In this document: positions 62,056-64,000 of the stretch, piece after piece | Numbering within the stretch: position 1 is the first letter of the stretch | Layout of the letters: each line of letters begins with the position of its first letter | NCBI GenBank assembly: GCA_905331475.1 | Contig: CAJNYU010001855.1 | Location: 56,402 to 120,401, forward strand | Direction of reading: 5' to 3' | Length of the DNA stretch: 64,000 nt | Origin: Rotaria socialis | Taxonomy: Eukaryota > Rotifera > Eurotatoria > Philodinida > Philodinidae | Notes under the pieces: model-generated | Seen by the model: only the letters and a program-made list of their open reading frames with translations | Told to the model about the DNA's origin: nothing | The model's database searches: none | Program-made: the position numbers and the translations under genes

Positions 62056-62794
62056 TAGATATTTATCTGTAAAAAAAGTAGAATAAAAAAGATTTGAATT
62101 AATTTTAAAAAAATAGATTAGAAACTCTATTTCATTTTAGTTTTTACCACTTGTTTTTCACAAAAAATGAGTTATTTGTTGTTGTTTTTTATAGTCAAGT
62201 TTTGAATTCTAGTTCGTCACATTCAGCTGTAGATTTATCGTTGTGTAATTTCGAATAAATATAGTCTATGAGTCATTGAGCAGGATTATTGCAAATTTTC
62301 TTATTTGTTGAATTTCGAAATATAATCGATACTCATTGAACTTTTTGAAATAATCAAAAAAAATAATGAAATATTATTTCTAAAAGACGCAGTACTAGAC
62401 GATCTCTTTTCAACAATCATATAATAAACATAAACAAATATATTTGACAATTGTTCCATATTTTTATCATTCAGTTGAACTGCATCTTATAATTGAATTG
62501 AGAGATGTGTTATATGATTGTTTCATAGTGAGATACAGATTTAAGTCTAGATTTGATCGATCATTGAAGATGAAACATCACAATAATCATAATTATGCAT
62601 AAATTACGAACTACAAGCAATATTTCTTTTAAAAGATAAACAACCATCAGTTGAAAACCAATGAAGTTTTGTTTAAACGAGTTCAGAAACATGTTTAGTT
62701 TCGTTTCTTGTTTATGTTTACAGATTACCGTACAATAAGAAGAAAGAAAAATTTCTAAAAACTATTTAATAAAGAATGAAGAAAAACAACTTAC
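62056..62794. other. upstream region of the SPT3-like gene
   Basis: AT-rich. A TTTTTTTACAG sequence just before the SPT3-like ATG could be an acceptor for a 5' exon, but I found no phase-compatible exon here. Confidence 0.4.
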
Positions 62795-63065
62795 TCGAAG
62801 ATAATTTCATCCATTTCGTAAGTAAGATCTTTTGCTTTGTTACTATAATTAGTTACATTAAATAAAAGTAATTCTTTTATATTAGAACTACAAAAAATGA
62901 TTTCTGTTAACTAATATCCAAATAAGACAAACCACACGAAATCGTATAAAGAAACATACGAATATTACTAATATAAAATAAATAACGAATTCGATAAAGT
63001 ATAGATTTTGATGATGACATAATCTTATCAACAAGTTTAATTTCTTCTTCTGGTGTAAAATCAAT
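62795..63065 (-). pseudogene. two exon-like fragments of an unrecognised gene
   Basis: Fragment one (62960-63065) reads IDFTPEEEIKLVDKIMSSSK and ends at a C|GTATGT donor. Fragment two (62873 down to 62795) begins after a TAAAAG acceptor with LLLFNVTNYSNKAKDL and ends at a strong GA|GTAAG donor. They join in phase across an 86-bp intron. Upstream of fragment one the frame meets TAA, and downstream no phase-compatible exon was found. They are therefore either relics or part of a gene I cannot complete. Confidence 0.35.
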
Positions 63066-64000
63066 AGCATATTAAGGCGTTCCAGATTATTTATTGGGCG
63101 TATAGAAAGAAATTGTTGTCTATCAAATCAAAGAAAATCTCGAGTAAATATACATCAAGTGAAAGACATTGAAGACAACGTATTTGTTTAAGTAATGAAC
63201 TAATTTTATCCCAAAATCAAAGATCAACGAAATGATTCCATATGAAATTAAATTAAACATTATACAATCATTAAATTGAATTATTTTATTTCTTCATTGT
63301 TGATCCATAACAGTATGCATATGATATATATATATTAAGAAAACGATGATCATTTATTCTTTCTGTATGAATAGCTACTTCATTTATTTGTATTTGAATA
63401 AATTATTGAATGTATACTTGAATTGCTTGAATGAGAATTAAATTTAAAAAAAATTTAAACAATTCGTTTTCGTTGAAGACTTCATTGAATCAAATTTGTT
63501 TATATTCTTCCGTTACATTATGTGACCAGAATAAGATGTTCAACATTTGAAAAGACTTCTTTTATTCGATGATCAGAATAAAATAGAAAACATTTAGCTA
63601 GTAAATCAGTTCAATTTCTATTTATAGATTAAAAAAACAGCGAACTATTCAACGTATTTTAGATAAAATAGTTAATCCAAAATATTCAAATTGAATAGAG
63701 CTTGTTCGGCGAAGTATTATATGCTGACGAAAAAAATGAGTTTGAACGATGTAAACGACAATTTAAACTAAATAATGAATAAAATCCATCAGTTGATGAC
63801 AGAAATCAAAATATTTCTACGATTATTTCGTTTGGAAGCGTATGATTCGTGGACTGGTGAACAGTGAATAAGCGTTCGTTTCTAAAACTTAGGCAATGCA
63901 ACACACTTATGCATTATATTATACACACGCGTTCTGCGTATAAAACCTGACTTAAATATAATGCATTTTCAATTTTATGATGAGAAAAAATACATATATT
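63066..64000. other. right-hand end, AT-rich, with a weak coding relic
   Basis: Around 63635-63790 the plus strand shows short coding-like runs (KKQRTIQRILDKIVNPKYSN, then ADEKNEFERCKRQFKLNNE) broken by several stops and frame changes. This fits old decayed coding sequence. Nothing else is visible. Confidence 0.35.

Noticed and set aside
1-64000. CRISPR arrays, rRNA genes and bacterial operons
   Set aside because: No regularly spaced direct repeats, no rRNA-like conserved blocks, and all recognisable genes have spliceosomal introns.

Overview
The window looks like nuclear DNA of a small invertebrate animal. It is AT-rich, its genes are split by many short introns (mostly about 50-80 bp, GT...AG), and it encodes animal-type proteins (FHAD1-like, hnRNP K-like, TRIM-NHL, PTPA, a Reeler-domain secreted protein). 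A large divergent F-box protein, a class II cyclic-nucleotide phosphodiesterase that most animals lack, and several short non-autonomous DNA transposons point towards a bdelloid rotifer. That assignment is inference. Gene models were built by hand from splice sites and reading-frame phase; where a model is called complete, every intron phase closes.

Layout. 1-183 (-): start of a Reeler/F-spondin-like gene running off the left edge. 2.7-3.6 kb (-): HMGA-like protein with six AT-hooks. 4.7-5.8 kb (-): ankyrin-repeat protein. 9.1-10.7 kb (-): unrecognised four-exon gene. 10.7-16.6 kb: gene-poor, with a Ser/Gln-coding minisatellite, two palindromic GC-rich elements and a decayed gene. 16.6-18.3 kb (-): hnRNP K-like paralogue A. 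19.3-24.0 kb (-): unrecognised coiled-coil gene with a hAT-type MITE in an intron, divergent from the FHAD1 homologue at 25.0-33.0 kb (+). 33.2-36.0 kb (-): hnRNP K-like paralogue B. 38.6-41.2 kb (-): RING/B-box/NHL ubiquitin ligase. 42.7-45.1 kb (-): DUF4139 protein. 46.3-46.6 kb: a MITE. 46.6-53.5 kb: several very small candidate genes, some interrupted by stop codons, around the secreted class II phosphodiesterase (50.9-52.0 kb, -). 54.6-56.7 kb (-): PTPA. 56.9-58.7 kb (-): F-box protein. 60.7-62.1 kb (-): SPT3-like SAGA subunit whose intron carries a hAT-type MITE. The rest, to 64 kb, holds exon-like relics.

The genes are unrelated housekeeping, chromatin, RNA-binding, ubiquitin and ciliary-type genes and form no single pathway. 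The clearest local relationships are the two diverged hnRNP K-like paralogues about 15 kb apart, the divergent coiled-coil/FHAD1 pair, and the family-like set of MITEs. I found no CRISPR array, operon, rRNA or convincing tRNA, and nothing that clearly amounts to a new multi-gene system. The strongest leads are the class II phosphodiesterase, the degenerate KH-domain pair and the cluster of tiny multi-exon genes.
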